NCBI RefSeq assembly: GCF_017487405.1 | Contig: NZ_CP062222.1 | Location: forward strand, 1,101,001-1,165,000 | DNA from: Brevundimonas goettingensis | Lineage (GTDB): Bacteria > Pseudomonadota > Alphaproteobacteria > Caulobacterales > Caulobacteraceae | Direction: 5' to 3' | DNA: 64,000 nt | Shown here: positions 1 through 7,955 of the stretch, in pieces | How the letters are laid out: each line of letters begins with the position of its first letter | How positions within the stretch are numbered: position 1 is the stretch's first letter | The notes under the pieces: model-generated | Told to the model about the DNA's origin: nothing | The model's database searches: none | The model's input: the letters and a program-made list of their open reading frames with translations, nothing else | Program-made: the position numbers and the translations under genes

Positions 1-2
1 CG

Positions 3-506
3 TCCGGCGACTATCCGCTGGAAGCGGTGGGCATCATGAACCGGATCATGGAACGGGTCGAAAAGGACCCGACTTGGCCCAGCCTGATGGACGCCGAACA
101 CGCGGGCATGGACGATTTCGACGCCGACGCCCTGGTCGCGGCGGCGCGCAAGGCTGCCGAGGCCCAATCCACGGCCTGTATCGTCATCTTCACGACCCTG
201 GGCGGCACGGCCCGGCGGATGTCGCGCGAGCGGCCGCTGCAGCCCATGCTGGCCCTGACGCCGAAAGCCGAGACGGCGCGTCGGCTGGCCCTGGTCTGGG
301 GACTGGAGCCGCGTCTGGGCAAGGAGCCGACCTCGCTGGAGGACGTGACCGACAACGCCGTCAACAGCGCGGTCGAGTTCGGCCTGGCCCAGCCGGGGCA
401 ACGCGTCCTGATTCTGGCCGGGACACCGTTCGGCGCGCCGGGGGCTGCGAATCTGCTGCGTTTGGCCCATGCTCCGTCCAAACCGGCGAAGCGCTCCGCC
501 AAATAG
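3..506 (+). CDS. pyk: Pyruvate kinase, C-terminal part (5' end outside window)
   Basis: This is the C-terminal end of pyruvate kinase, which makes ATP and pyruvate from phosphoenolpyruvate and ADP in the last step of glycolysis. The reading frame is open to the window edge and begins with SGDYPLEAVGIMNRI, the conserved stretch that closes the barrel domain in this family. It is followed by the C-terminal alpha/beta domain with FTTLGGTARRMSRERP and LALTPKAETARRL, matching the family pattern of a T-x-G-x-T-A turn, an R-P pair and a downstream T-P motif. The catalytic barrel lies outside the window. The protein ends in a short basic tail. The identification rests on these motifs; isozyme type cannot be judged. 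Confidence 0.93.
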   Translation, partial: SGDYPLEAVGIMNRIMERVEKDPTWPSLMDAEHAGMDDFDADALVAAARKAAEAQSTACIVIFTTLGGTARRMSRERPLQPMLALTPKAETARRLALVWGLEPRLGKEPTSLEDVTDNAVNSAVEFGLAQPGQRVLILAGTPFGAPGAANLLRLAHAPSKPAKRSAK

Positions 507-640
507 GCCGCGATCCTCCTCCAACGGGGCAGGGGGTCCGCCTCTTGGCGGTGGAGGGGCTAGTCCACATGCGGTGTCCGGGGCCAGCCCCCTCCACCAC
601 TTCGTGGTTCCCCTCCCCCGACGGGGGAGGACTGAACGCG
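507..640. repeat. Intergenic palindromic repeat containing the methylase ribosome-binding site
   Basis: This G/C-rich spacer holds stacked inverted repeats. ACCAC-TTC-GTGGT lies at 596-608. A perfect 19-base palindrome, CCTCCCCCG-A-CGGGGGAGG, lies at 612-630. The style (CTCC/GGAG blocks, TTCG-type loops) resembles the element at 10824-11005, so both may belong to one dispersed family; that is inference. The right arm of the 612-630 palindrome includes the only good Shine-Dalgarno sequence for the gene starting at 641. Confidence 0.7.
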
Positions 641-1681
641 ATGATCAAATATCTCGGCTCGAAACGGGCCCTTCTTGATCCCATCAAGGCGGCCGTTGCG
701 CGCGTCCTGCCCGAGGGCGGGACCGTCTGCGACCTGTTCTCCGGCAGCGCCCGGGTGGGCCACGCCCTGAAGGGGCAGGGCTATCGGGTCTGGTCCAACG
801 ACATCAACACCTATGCCCATACGCTGGCGACGGCCTATGTGCAGGCGGACCGCGAGGTCTGGTCGGACAGGGCCGCCGCGGTCATCGCCGAGCTGGGCGA
901 GGTGAAGCCCGAGGCCGGCTGGTTCACCAAGACCTTCTGCGAGGACGCCCGCTTCTTCCATCCGGAGAACGGGGCGCGGATCGACGCCATGCGCGACCGG
1001 ATCGTGGCCATGGGGCTGGAGCCGGAGCTGGAGGCCGTCGCCATGGTCTCGCTGATGGAGGCCGCCGACCGGGTGGATTCCACCGCCGGGGTGCATATGG
1101 CCTATATGAAGGCCTGGGCGCCGCGGGCCCTGAAGCCCCTGTCGCTGAGGATGCCCGACCTGCTGCCGGGCGTGGCGGGCGGGCCGTGCCGGGCGACGCA
1201 GGGCGATGCGGTCGAGATCGCGGCCCAGGTCGAGGCCGACCTCGTCTATCTGGACCCGCCCTACAACCAGCATTCCTATCTCGGGAATTACCACGTCTGG
1301 GAAAGTCTGGTGCTGTGGGACAAGCCCGAGACCTATGGGATCGCGAACAAGCGGGTCGATGTCCGCACGAGGAAGAGCGCCTTCAACTCCAAGCCCGGCA
1401 TCGGCCCTGCTCTGGGGGCGGTGATCGAGGCGATCCAGGCGCCCAATCTGATCGTGTCGTTCAACGACGAAGGCTATCTGAGCCGCGACCAGCTGGTCGA
1501 GATGCTGTCGGCGCGCGGACGGGTGCAGGTGGTGGAGATCGACCGCCCCCGCTACGTCGGCGCCCGCATCGGCATTCATAATCCCAAGGGCGAGAAGGTC
1601 GGCGCCGTCGGGCGGCTGAAGAATGTCGAGTATCTGTTCCTCGTCACCGATCGGGTTGTGGCCCTGCCGGAGGCGGCTTAA
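641..1681 (+). CDS. D12-class DNA adenine N6-methyltransferase (orphan)
   Basis: Predicted S-adenosylmethionine-dependent DNA adenine methyltransferase of 346 residues, of the D12 (Dam/EcoRV-like) class. The N-terminal YLGSKR motif at residues 4-9 and the DLFSGSARVG loop at 31-40 form the cofactor site, and DPPY at 205-208 is the catalytic motif. A target-recognition region lies between them. No restriction endonuclease or specificity gene is adjacent, so it looks like an orphan regulatory or housekeeping methylase, or a relic of a restriction system. The frame is open much further upstream, over pyk in another frame, but homology begins only at this ATG, which has GGGGGAGG at 623-630, ten bases before it. 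That ribosome-binding site lies in one arm of a perfect hairpin. Target sequence unknown. Confidence 0.85.
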   Translation: MIKYLGSKRALLDPIKAAVARVLPEGGTVCDLFSGSARVGHALKGQGYRVWSNDINTYAHTLATAYVQADREVWSDRAAAVIAELGEVKPEAGWFTKTFCEDARFFHPENGARIDAMRDRIVAMGLEPELEAVAMVSLMEAADRVDSTAGVHMAYMKAWAPRALKPLSLRMPDLLPGVAGGPCRATQGDAVEIAAQVEADLVYLDPPYNQHSYLGNYHVWESLVLWDKPETYGIANKRVDVRTRKSAFNSKPGIGPALGAVIEAIQAPNLIVSFNDEGYLSRDQLVEMLSARGRVQVVEIDRPRYVGARIGIHNPKGEKVGAVGRLKNVEYLFLVTDRVVALPEAA

Positions 1682-1726
1682 CCTTTGCGTAAGGAACGCT
1701 AGCGGACGCAGGCCGTTTGGGTCGGC

Positions 1727-2005
1727 ATGGAACAGCTGTCGATGACCCCGATCTCGCAAGCCGAAGCGCTCCGCGCCCAGAACGCAGAGAAGGCTTACCG
1801 CAAGGCCATGGACGCCCGCGACGCCGTCGCCTGGCGCGCCCCGGGTGTCAGCCGCTTCGACAGCCGGCCAGCCAATGACACGGGCGTGTCGGAGCCGACG
1901 CTGAAAGAGATCATGTCGGATTTGCCCCCGTGGGTGACGATCGCCGCCGGCGCCGTTGTCGCCGCGTCGATGGGCGCGCTGCTGGGCGGCGCACTCCACA
2001 TCTAG
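1727..2005 (+). CDS. Small hypothetical protein with C-terminal membrane segment
   Basis: A 92-residue protein I do not recognise. The N-terminal two thirds are polar and probably helical (AEALRAQNAEKAYRKAMDAR). The C-terminal third, from about residue 68, is a hydrophobic Ala/Val/Gly-rich segment (PPWVTIAAGAVVAASMGALL) that should span the membrane once, with almost nothing beyond it. This suggests a tail-anchored cytoplasmic protein. An alternative ATG five codons in is also possible. It converges on rnhB with three bases between the stops. Base composition matches its neighbours. Function unknown; small proteins of this plan are common in Caulobacterales. Confidence 0.6.
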   Translation: MEQLSMTPISQAEALRAQNAEKAYRKAMDARDAVAWRAPGVSRFDSRPANDTGVSEPTLKEIMSDLPPWVTIAAGAVVAASMGALLGGALHI

Positions 2006-2008
2006 ACG

Positions 2009-2683
2009 TCAGCCTTCGAGCAAGGCCCGGATCGGCGCCCAGCTGGGGCGGTGGGCCGGACAGGGGCCCATGGCTTTCAGGGCCGCCTGGTGGATGGGGG
2101 CATTGTAGCCCTTGTGGCTGGCGAAGCCGTAGCCCGGGTATTGGGCGTCGAGCTCGATCATCAGCCGGTCGCGCGCCGTCTTGGCCAGGATCGAGGCCGC
2201 CGCGATCGACAGGGACAGGCCGTCGCCGCCGACCACAGTCTTTACATCGCAGGGCAGCTTGAACCGGTAATTGCCGTCCACCAGCGCGGCCTTCGGCTCA
2301 ACCCCTAGCGCCTCGATGGCGCGGCACATGGCCAGGCCCGTAGCATGGAGGATGTTGAGCTCCTCGATCTCCTCCACCGAGGCGAAGCCGACGCCCCAGG
2401 CAATGGCAGAGGCCTTGATGCGGGGCTCGAGTTCGAAGCGGCGCTTTTCGGTCAGGGCCTTGGAGTCGTCGATGCCCTCGGGCAAATCGTCGGGGTTCAG
2501 GATCACAGCCGCCGCCGAGACGGGACCGGCCCACGGCCCGCGCCCGGCCTCGTCCACGCCGCAGACCGGCCCGCCGACGGACTGGCTGAGCAGCACCTCG
2601 AGCGCGGTGGTTGGGAAGGCACGGTCTGACTTCGGGAGGGTGCGCTTCGGGGCGAGCTGGGGTTTGGCGATCTTGCCGGTCAT
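2009..2683 (-). CDS. rnhB: Ribonuclease HII
   Basis: RNase HII cuts the RNA strand of RNA-DNA hybrids and starts removal of single ribonucleotides misinserted in DNA. The 224-residue protein has a basic N-terminal extension of about 37 residues and then the catalytic fold. [14 protein letters not shown] carries the first two acidic metal ligands (D44, E45). [10 protein letters not shown], the LVDGNY strand aspartate and the late SHKGYN motif follow, all typical of the family. Length is near the usual 200-220, the excess being the N-terminal basic extension. It is transcribed alone, diverging from the small secreted protein at 2811. Confidence 0.95.
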   Translation of the reverse strand: MTGKIAKPQLAPKRTLPKSDRAFPTTALEVLLSQSVGGPVCGVDEAGRGPWAGPVSAAAVILNPDDLPEGIDDSKALTEKRRFELEPRIKASAIAWGVGFASVEEIEELNILHATGLAMCRAIEALGVEPKAALVDGNYRFKLPCDVKTVVGGDGLSLSIAAASILAKTARDRLMIELDAQYPGYGFASHKGYNAPIHQAALKAMGPCPAHRPSWAPIRALLEG

Positions 2684-2810
2684 TCGCCGCCTTTAACCTG
2701 ATCCGCGCCGCGGCGGAAGCAACGGGCGTGCGGACCTTGCCCGATCCCTCCTCATTGACTTTGCACAGCCGAAGAGTGATCGTTGTTCTTCAAGCAGTCG
2801 GGAGAGGTAC

Positions 2811-3107
2811 ATGTCGTTTCTCATCCTTGCGGCGGCCATGACGCTTCAGGTTCAGGTGTTCACAGCCCAGCCGCTGCCGCCGCCCAGGCCGCGGGCGCCG
2901 GCGACCGAGCCCGCTACGGCCGGGGCCGGAGAAGCGGCGGCGCCTACGGAAACCGATCTCGATCGTGTGGTGTGTCGCATGGAGCCGGTCACGGGCAGCC
3001 GCTTCCCGCGTCGGGTCTGTCGGACCGAGCGACAGAACCAGTCGGAACGCAACGAGAGCCGGGACATGCTTCAGAAAATCCAGAAGCTGCCGGATATTCC
3101 GGCCTGA
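2811..3107 (+). CDS. Hypothetical exported protein
   Basis: A 98-residue protein with a short hydrophobic N-terminus (MSFLILAAAMTLQVQVFTAQ) that reads as a signal peptide, then a Pro/Ala-rich linker, and a conserved-looking C-terminal core with two cysteines in the pattern VCRMEPVTGSRFPRRVCRT. Caulobacterales encode many small periplasmic proteins with this paired-cysteine core, so a disulfide in the periplasm is likely. The ribosome-binding site GGGAGAGG lies seven bases before the ATG. It converges on tag. Function unknown. Confidence 0.65.
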   Translation: MSFLILAAAMTLQVQVFTAQPLPPPRPRAPATEPATAGAGEAAAPTETDLDRVVCRMEPVTGSRFPRRVCRTERQNQSERNESRDMLQKIQKLPDIPA

Positions 3108-3119
3108 ACCCCGGACGAC

Positions 3120-3725
3120 CTACGCCGGACCGCTCATGGCCTGGACTTCCTCGCAGCGGAAGCAGGGCTGGATGTGGTCGTTGACCATGCCGGTGGCCTG
3201 CATGAAGGCGTAGACGATGACCGGGCCGCAGAAGTTGAAGCCGCGTTTCTTGAGCGCCTTGGCCATGGCGACCGACTCGGGCGTCTGGGTCGGGATGTCG
3301 CCCATGCCGGCGCGACGGCCCTGCATCGGCGCCCCGCCGACGAAGGACCAGAGCCATTCCGAGAAGTCCTCGCCCGAGGCCTGCATCTCCAGATAGATCT
3401 GCGCGCCCTTGATGGCGGCCTCGATCTTGGCGCGGGAGCGGATGATGCCCGGGTCGTTCATCAGCCGCTCGCGGTCGGCGTCATCAAACAGGGCGACCTT
3501 TGCCGGATCGAAGTCGGCGAAGGCGGCGCGCAGGGTCTCACGCTTCCTGAGGATCGTGATCCAGGCCAGGCCTGCCTGAAACCCGTCCAGCACCAGCTTC
3601 TCCCACAGGGCGCGCGGGTCGTATTCGGGCACGCCCCATTCGGTGTCATGATAGGCGACATAGAGCGGGTCGGTCCCGCACCATGCGCAGCGGTGGGGGG
3701 CGCAGCGATGCAGGGATTCGGTCAT
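3120..3725 (-). CDS. tag: DNA-3-methyladenine glycosylase I
   Basis: Tag removes 3-methyladenine from alkylated DNA in base-excision repair. The protein has 201 residues, close to the E. coli enzyme. The zinc-binding set is complete: C13 and H26 (CAWCGTDP...YHDTEWG) with the same 13-residue spacing as in E. coli, and a C-terminal NDHIQPC with His and Cys four apart. DGFQAGLAWITILRKRE and the FSEWLW segment are also family signatures. It is a single gene between an exported protein and ygfZ. I see no Ada-type regulator nearby. Confidence 0.95.
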   Translation of the reverse strand: MTESLHRCAPHRCAWCGTDPLYVAYHDTEWGVPEYDPRALWEKLVLDGFQAGLAWITILRKRETLRAAFADFDPAKVALFDDADRERLMNDPGIIRSRAKIEAAIKGAQIYLEMQASGEDFSEWLWSFVGGAPMQGRRAGMGDIPTQTPESVAMAKALKKRGFNFCGPVIVYAFMQATGMVNDHIQPCFRCEEVQAMSGPA

Positions 3726-3800
3726 GGGCCGATCCTAGCGGCGCGGCGGCGAGGGCGGAAGCGAGGCGGCGTCGATCAATCATTGATCGCGCAACGACGT

Positions 3801-4613
3801 TCAGTCTTCAGAGTGTGGCGCCGGTTCGACAGGCATCCAGTCAGGGCGGCGGACGGTCACGGAACGGCCTTCGACCGTCAGGTCGCCGTCGATCCGGTCC
3901 AGCCGCAGCAGGGCGATAGCCGAGCCGTCGGCACCGGTCATGACTTCGCCCGCCCGGCGGTCTCCGTTCAGCAGGACCTCGGCCCCGACGGCGGGCGCAG
4001 GGCCGTCGAAGACGAGGGGCAGCATGCGGTTGCGAATGGCGCCGCGCCGCTTCATGCGCGAGGTCGTCTCCTGGCCGACGAAACAGCCCTTGGCGAAGTC
4101 GATGCCGTTCAGGAGGTCGAAGTCCGCCTCGATCGGATAGGTGCGATCCACCGCCGTGTCGCGCGCCGGATCGGGCACGCCGACGGCGAGGCGGTGGGCG
4201 TCGTAGTCGGCCTCGGGCGCGGTGGTGGTTCCGGTCTCGCCGTAGCGGCGGCCGCCGAGCAGGGCGGTGCGCGGGTCGGCGACGAAGCCCTCGGCGACCG
4301 CGGGCCAGCTGGCGGTGACAGGACGGTCGTCGGCGGCGACCTCGACCCTGGCCCGGAGTTTGTACATCGAGAGGCGCTGGATCAGGGCCTCGCGCCGGTC
4401 GGCCGCGACATCCAGCAGCACCGCATCCCCGTCTCCGAAAAGGAAGAGGTCGAACAGCAGCCGTCCGGGCGGAGAGAGCAGGGCGCCGAAACGCAGCTCG
4501 CCTTCACCCAGGGTCTCGACTTCCTGGGTCAGCAGATTGTTCAGAAAAGACTTCGCGTCCTCACCCGACACACGGATCAGGGCGCGGCTGTCGAGGCCGG
4601 CGAGGTTTGTCAT
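3801..4613 (-). CDS. ygfZ: Folate-binding YgfZ/IBA57-type Fe-S assembly protein
   Basis: A 270-residue YgfZ/COG0354 protein. This family resembles the T-protein of the glycine cleavage system, binds folate and helps certain Fe-S enzymes mature. The sequence starts LAGLDSRALIRVSGEDAKSFLNNLLTQEV, as usual for the family, and has the diagnostic KGCFVGQE motif near residue 165, including the conserved cysteine. The C-terminal barrel domain follows. It is not part of the gcv operon found at 22.8-27.8 kb, where the true T-protein lies. The ATG is the first in frame and is followed directly by the conserved N-terminus. Confidence 0.9.
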   Translation of the reverse strand: MTNLAGLDSRALIRVSGEDAKSFLNNLLTQEVETLGEGELRFGALLSPPGRLLFDLFLFGDGDAVLLDVAADRREALIQRLSMYKLRARVEVAADDRPVTASWPAVAEGFVADPRTALLGGRRYGETGTTTAPEADYDAHRLAVGVPDPARDTAVDRTYPIEADFDLLNGIDFAKGCFVGQETTSRMKRRGAIRNRMLPLVFDGPAPAVGAEVLLNGDRRAGEVMTGADGSAIALLRLDRIDGDLTVEGRSVTVRRPDWMPVEPAPHSED

Positions 4614-4749
4614 GCGGCCAAGATAGGGTTGGCGCGTTCAGGGAGCGAGGGCCGCCCAGACTCTTTCGGGGAATCTTTTCCACCAAAGCCGACTGAACTG
4701 CCCGTTTCATCTCTCTGAACCCACGATAGAATCCGTATACGGTCCATCC

Positions 4750-5709
4750 ATGGCGGCGCGTTTTCCCATTCTCTACATCGCCGAGGCCGAGGCTGAGGCC
4801 GCGGTGCTCTCGTCCGGCGTCCTGGCCTATCTGGTCGAGGCGATGCCCCAGGCGACCTTCACCGTGGTCGGATCGCCCGCGACCTCGCCCCTGTTCGCCG
4901 ACACCCCGCGCCTCGACCGGCTGCTGACCCTCGACCGCGACGGCCGGTTCGAATGGATCGCTCTGTGGAATCAGGTGCGGGAGACCAAATGGGGACTGGT
5001 CGTCGACATGCGCGGCTCGACCCTGTCGGGCAAGCTGCGGCGCCAGAAGCGGGCGGTGCGCGGCAAGGTCAATCCGGAACTGCACGCCGTCGAACAGGCC
5101 GCCGACATCCTGAAGCTGGATGAGGTTCCGGCGCCGAGGCTGTTCTTCGGCGAGGAGACGCAAGGCCTGGCCGACGCCATCGTCAGGCCGGACGGCAAGC
5201 CGATCCTGGCGGTCGGTCCGGGCACGGACTGGATCGGCAAGCGCTGGCCCGCCGACCGTTATTCCCGCGTCGTCGCGGCCCTGCTGGCCGATGACGGGCC
5301 GCTGGCGGGCGGGCGGCTGCTGATCGTCGGCGAAGAGGCCGACCGCGACCTGGCCCACACCATTCGTCTGGCCGTCGCCCGGAACCGGGTGATCGAGACG
5401 CAAGGGAAACTGACACGGCTGCAGACCGCCGCCGCCCTGTCGCACGCCAGCCTCTACGTCGGGGCGGACTCGATCTGGACCCAGCTGGCGGTCGCCGCCG
5501 GCGTGCCCTCGGTGGCGGTCTTCGGGCCGTCGGACGAGGGCCAGGTCGGCCCGTGGCAGGGCGCCTCGGTGCGAGGGCCGCGCTCTCTGGACGAGTTCAA
5601 GACGCTGGATCCGCGTCTGAACCAGGCGATTCAGCACATGATGGACCTGCCGGCGGAGCGGGTGCTGAAGGCGGCGAAAAAGTTGCTGGCGGCCAAAACT
5701 TCGGCCTGA
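4750..5709 (+). CDS. Glycosyltransferase family 9 (heptosyltransferase-like)
   Basis: A 319-residue GT-B fold glycosyltransferase of family 9, the family that adds heptose (ADP-heptose donor) to lipopolysaccharide inner core. The N-terminal half has the acceptor-side Rossmann fold (TFTVVGSPAT, LVVDMRGS). The C-terminal donor-binding half has LAVGPGTDWIGKRWPADRYSRV, a nucleotide-proximal loop, LLIVGEEAD, and the family signature YVGADSIWTQLAVAAGVPSVAVFGPSD. The more usual signature has G-x-D-S-G-x-x-H-x-A-A; here the Gly-x-x-His part reads IWTQ, so the exact donor may differ. No other LPS genes flank it. The ATG is ten bases after a weakly purine-rich stretch. Confidence 0.8.
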   Translation: MAARFPILYIAEAEAEAAVLSSGVLAYLVEAMPQATFTVVGSPATSPLFADTPRLDRLLTLDRDGRFEWIALWNQVRETKWGLVVDMRGSTLSGKLRRQKRAVRGKVNPELHAVEQAADILKLDEVPAPRLFFGEETQGLADAIVRPDGKPILAVGPGTDWIGKRWPADRYSRVVAALLADDGPLAGGRLLIVGEEADRDLAHTIRLAVARNRVIETQGKLTRLQTAAALSHASLYVGADSIWTQLAVAAGVPSVAVFGPSDEGQVGPWQGASVRGPRSLDEFKTLDPRLNQAIQHMMDLPAERVLKAAKKLLAAKTSA

Positions 5710-5719
5710 AAAACAAATA

Positions 5720-5852
5720 CCGTCATCCTCGGGCTTGTCCCGCGGACCCATCTGTCATCAAACGCCGGGAGCGAGAGCCTTGGCGCTGCCTCTGGTCGGG
5801 TCGGCTCGCAAGCGCGGAACAATGGTCCTCGGGACGAGCCCGAGGATGACGG
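5720..5852. repeat. 133-base element with 31-base imperfect terminal inverted repeats
   Basis: Left arm 5720-5751 begins CCGTCATCCTCGGGCT and right arm 5822-5852 ends AGCCCGAGGATGACGG. The first 16 bases pair perfectly and the rest with a few mismatches. The two arms enclose about 70 bases with no open frame. The type (GTCATCC-TCGGGC) is a widely dispersed alphaproteobacterial intergenic repeat; that family statement is from general knowledge. It lies between the glycosyltransferase and pyrC and would fold into a long hairpin in the transcript. Confidence 0.85.
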
Positions 5853-5868
5853 ATCTGGGAGTGCTGCG

Positions 5869-7200
5869 ATGAAGACCTATGACCTGATCGTGCGGGGCGG
5901 CGAGGTCTGTAATCACGCCGGGCGCGGGATGGCGGACGTCGGGGTCAATGACGGCCGCGTCGAATTCGTCGGCGACCTGTCGCAGGCCTCGGCGGGCGAG
6001 ACGTTCGACGCCACGGGGCTGACGGTCCTGCCCGGCGTCATCGACACCCAGGTCCACTTCCGCGAGCCGGGGCTGGAGTGGAAGGAAGACCTCGAGAGCG
6101 GATCGCGCGCCGCGGCCCTGGGCGGCGTCGTCGCCGTGTTCGAGATGCCGAACACCGAACCCTCGACGACCGATCCGGACGCCTTGGCCGACAAGCTGGC
6201 CCGCGCCCGCGACCGGATGTGGACGGACCACGCCTTCTATATCGGCGGGACCCACGCCAACGCCTCGATGCTGGGCGAGCTGGAGCGTCTGCCCGGCTGC
6301 TGCGGCATCAAGGTCTTCATGGGCGCCTCGACCGGCACCCTGCTGGTCGCCGACGACGACGGGGTGCGCGAGGTGCTGCGCCATGTGAAGCGGCGCGCGA
6401 CCTTCCACTCCGAGGACGAATACCGTCTGGTCGAGCGCCGGCCTCTGGCCCGCACCGGCGACTGGACCAGCCACCCCGAGGTGCGTGACGCCGAGAGCGC
6501 CATCCGCTCGACCAGGCGCCTTGTGGCCCTGGCGCGCGAGACCGGCGCCCGCATCCACGTCCTGCATGTCACGACGGCGGAAGAGATCGAATTCCTGGCC
6601 GACAACAAGGACGTGGCCACGGTCGAGGTCACGCCCCAGCACCTGACGCTGGACGGCGACGAGGCCTATGCGCGTCTGAAGGGTCTGGCCCAGATGAACC
6701 CGCCGATCCGCAGCCAGCCGCATATCGCCGGCCTGTGGCGCGGCATCGAGCACGGCGTCGCCGACGTGCTGGGCTCGGACCACGCGCCGCATACGCTGGA
6801 AGAGAAGGCGCGGCCCTATCCGGCGTCGCCGTCGGGCATGCCGGGGGTGCAGACCCTGGTGCCGGTCATGCTGACCCATGTCGCCAACGGCAAGCTGTCG
6901 CTGGAGCGTTTCGTCGATCTGACCTCGGCGGGCGCCAACCGGGTGTTCGGCACGGCGGGCAAGGGGCGGATGGCCGAGGGCTATGACGCCGACCTGACCA
7001 TCGTCGACCTGAAGGCGAAGAAGACCCTGATCCATGCCGACATGGCCACCCGTTCGGGCTGGACGCCGTTCGACGGCTTCGAGGCGACCGGTCTGCCGAT
7101 GGCGACGATCATTCGCGGCCGTACGGTGATGCGCGACGGCGAGCTGATCGGCAAGGCGGGCGGGCGTCCCGTGCGCTTCCAGGAAACCCTGAAGCCGTGA
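5869..7200 (+). CDS. pyrC: Dihydroorotase (class I)
   Basis: Dihydroorotase closes N-carbamoyl-aspartate to dihydroorotate in pyrimidine synthesis. The 443-residue protein is a class I amidohydrolase. VIDTQVHFREPG lies at about residues 57-68, the carboxylated lysine is K148 in GIKVFMG, and later metal or catalytic motifs are FHSEDE, IHVLHVTT and SDHAPHT. One oddity is that the usual first metal histidine of the H-x-H pair is glutamine here (Q61-V-H63). I recall the same change in other alphaproteobacterial members, so it may be a lineage trait rather than damage. The next gene overlaps the stop by four bases (GTGA), giving translational coupling. A non-pyrimidine hydantoinase-like role is possible but less likely. 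Confidence 0.85.
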   Translation: MKTYDLIVRGGEVCNHAGRGMADVGVNDGRVEFVGDLSQASAGETFDATGLTVLPGVIDTQVHFREPGLEWKEDLESGSRAAALGGVVAVFEMPNTEPSTTDPDALADKLARARDRMWTDHAFYIGGTHANASMLGELERLPGCCGIKVFMGASTGTLLVADDDGVREVLRHVKRRATFHSEDEYRLVERRPLARTGDWTSHPEVRDAESAIRSTRRLVALARETGARIHVLHVTTAEEIEFLADNKDVATVEVTPQHLTLDGDEAYARLKGLAQMNPPIRSQPHIAGLWRGIEHGVADVLGSDHAPHTLEEKARPYPASPSGMPGVQTLVPVMLTHVANGKLSLERFVDLTSAGANRVFGTAGKGRMAEGYDADLTIVDLKAKKTLIHADMATRSGWTPFDGFEATGLPMATIIRGRTVMRDGELIGKAGGRPVRFQETLKP

Positions 7201-7955
7201 CCTCGAAGGCCGGCGGCAGGACCGGAGGCCGACTGGGGCTGATCGGCTTCGGCGCTTTCGGGCGGCTGACTGCACGCCATCTGTCGGATCGGTTCGAGAT
7301 CCTGGCGTACGATCCGGCGGCGACGGACGATCTGGGGCTGATCCGGCTGGCCGGGCTGGAAGAGGCCGCGGCCTGTCCGATCGTCATTCTGGCCGTGCCC
7401 GTGGAGGCGCTGGCGGCGACGGTCAGGGCCATAGCGCCGCATGTGGCGCCCGACGCCCTGATCATCGACGTCGGCTCGGTGAAGGTGCTGCCCGCGCGGC
7501 TGATGGCCGAGGGCCTGGCCGACGGCGTGCGTCTGGTCGGGACCCATCCGCTGTTCGGGCCGCAGAGCGGCAAGGACGGGATCGCGGGACTGAGGATCGC
7601 CGTCTGTCCGATCAACGACGACCGGGCGGCGCGGCGGGTCTCCGCCTTCTGCAGGAGGGCGCTGGGGCTGAAGGTCTTCGCCGTCTCGCCCGAGGACCAC
7701 GACCGCGAGGCGGCGGTGGTGCAGGGGCTGACCCATCTGATCGCCCGGGTCCTGCTGGCCATGGAGCCACTGCCGAGCCGGATGACGACCGCCAGCTTCG
7801 AGCGGATCATGCAGGCGGTGGAGATGGTGCGCCACGACAGCCCTGCGGTGTTCCGGGCCATCGAGCGCGACAATCCCTTCGCCGCCGGGGTCCGCGAGCG
7901 GTTCTTCGCCCTGGCGGACGAGGCGCGTGCGGAACTGGATGGTCCCGAGAGCTAG
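7197..7955 (+). CDS. Short prephenate/arogenate dehydrogenase
   Basis: Predicted NAD(P)-dependent dehydrogenase of the TyrA family (tyrosine synthesis, oxidative decarboxylation of prephenate or arogenate), 252 residues. The N-terminal LGLIGFGAFGRLTARHL is a Rossmann dinucleotide loop. GTHPLFGPQSGKDG is the family's catalytic histidine region, and HDREAAVVQGLTHLIARVL follows. It is shorter than most bacterial TyrA proteins (about 290-310), and its HPLFGPQSG motif resembles plant-type arogenate dehydrogenases, so arogenate may be the substrate; that is inference. It starts at a GTG overlapping the pyrC stop. It converges with the hydrolase at 7952, sharing four bases at the 3' ends. Confidence 0.75.
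   Translation: MTSKAGGRTGGRLGLIGFGAFGRLTARHLSDRFEILAYDPAATDDLGLIRLAGLEEAAACPIVILAVPVEALAATVRAIAPHVAPDALIIDVGSVKVLPARLMAEGLADGVRLVGTHPLFGPQSGKDGIAGLRIAVCPINDDRAARRVSAFCRRALGLKVFAVSPEDHDREAAVVQGLTHLIARVLLAMEPLPSRMTTASFERIMQAVEMVRHDSPAVFRAIERDNPFAAGVRERFFALADEARAELDGPES

Noticed and set aside
74..640. N-terminal extension of the methylase frame into pyk
   Set aside because: Overlaps the true pyruvate kinase end in another frame; D12 methylase homology begins at the ATG at 641.
560..1999. Long open frame on the minus strand across the methylase (479 codons)
   Set aside because: Low-complexity His/Arg/Gly-rich product with no family features; it is the antisense of a high-GC gene.
3174..4718. 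514-codon plus-strand frame across tag and ygfZ
   Set aside because: Covers two clearly conserved genes on the other strand and gives a composition typical of antisense frames.
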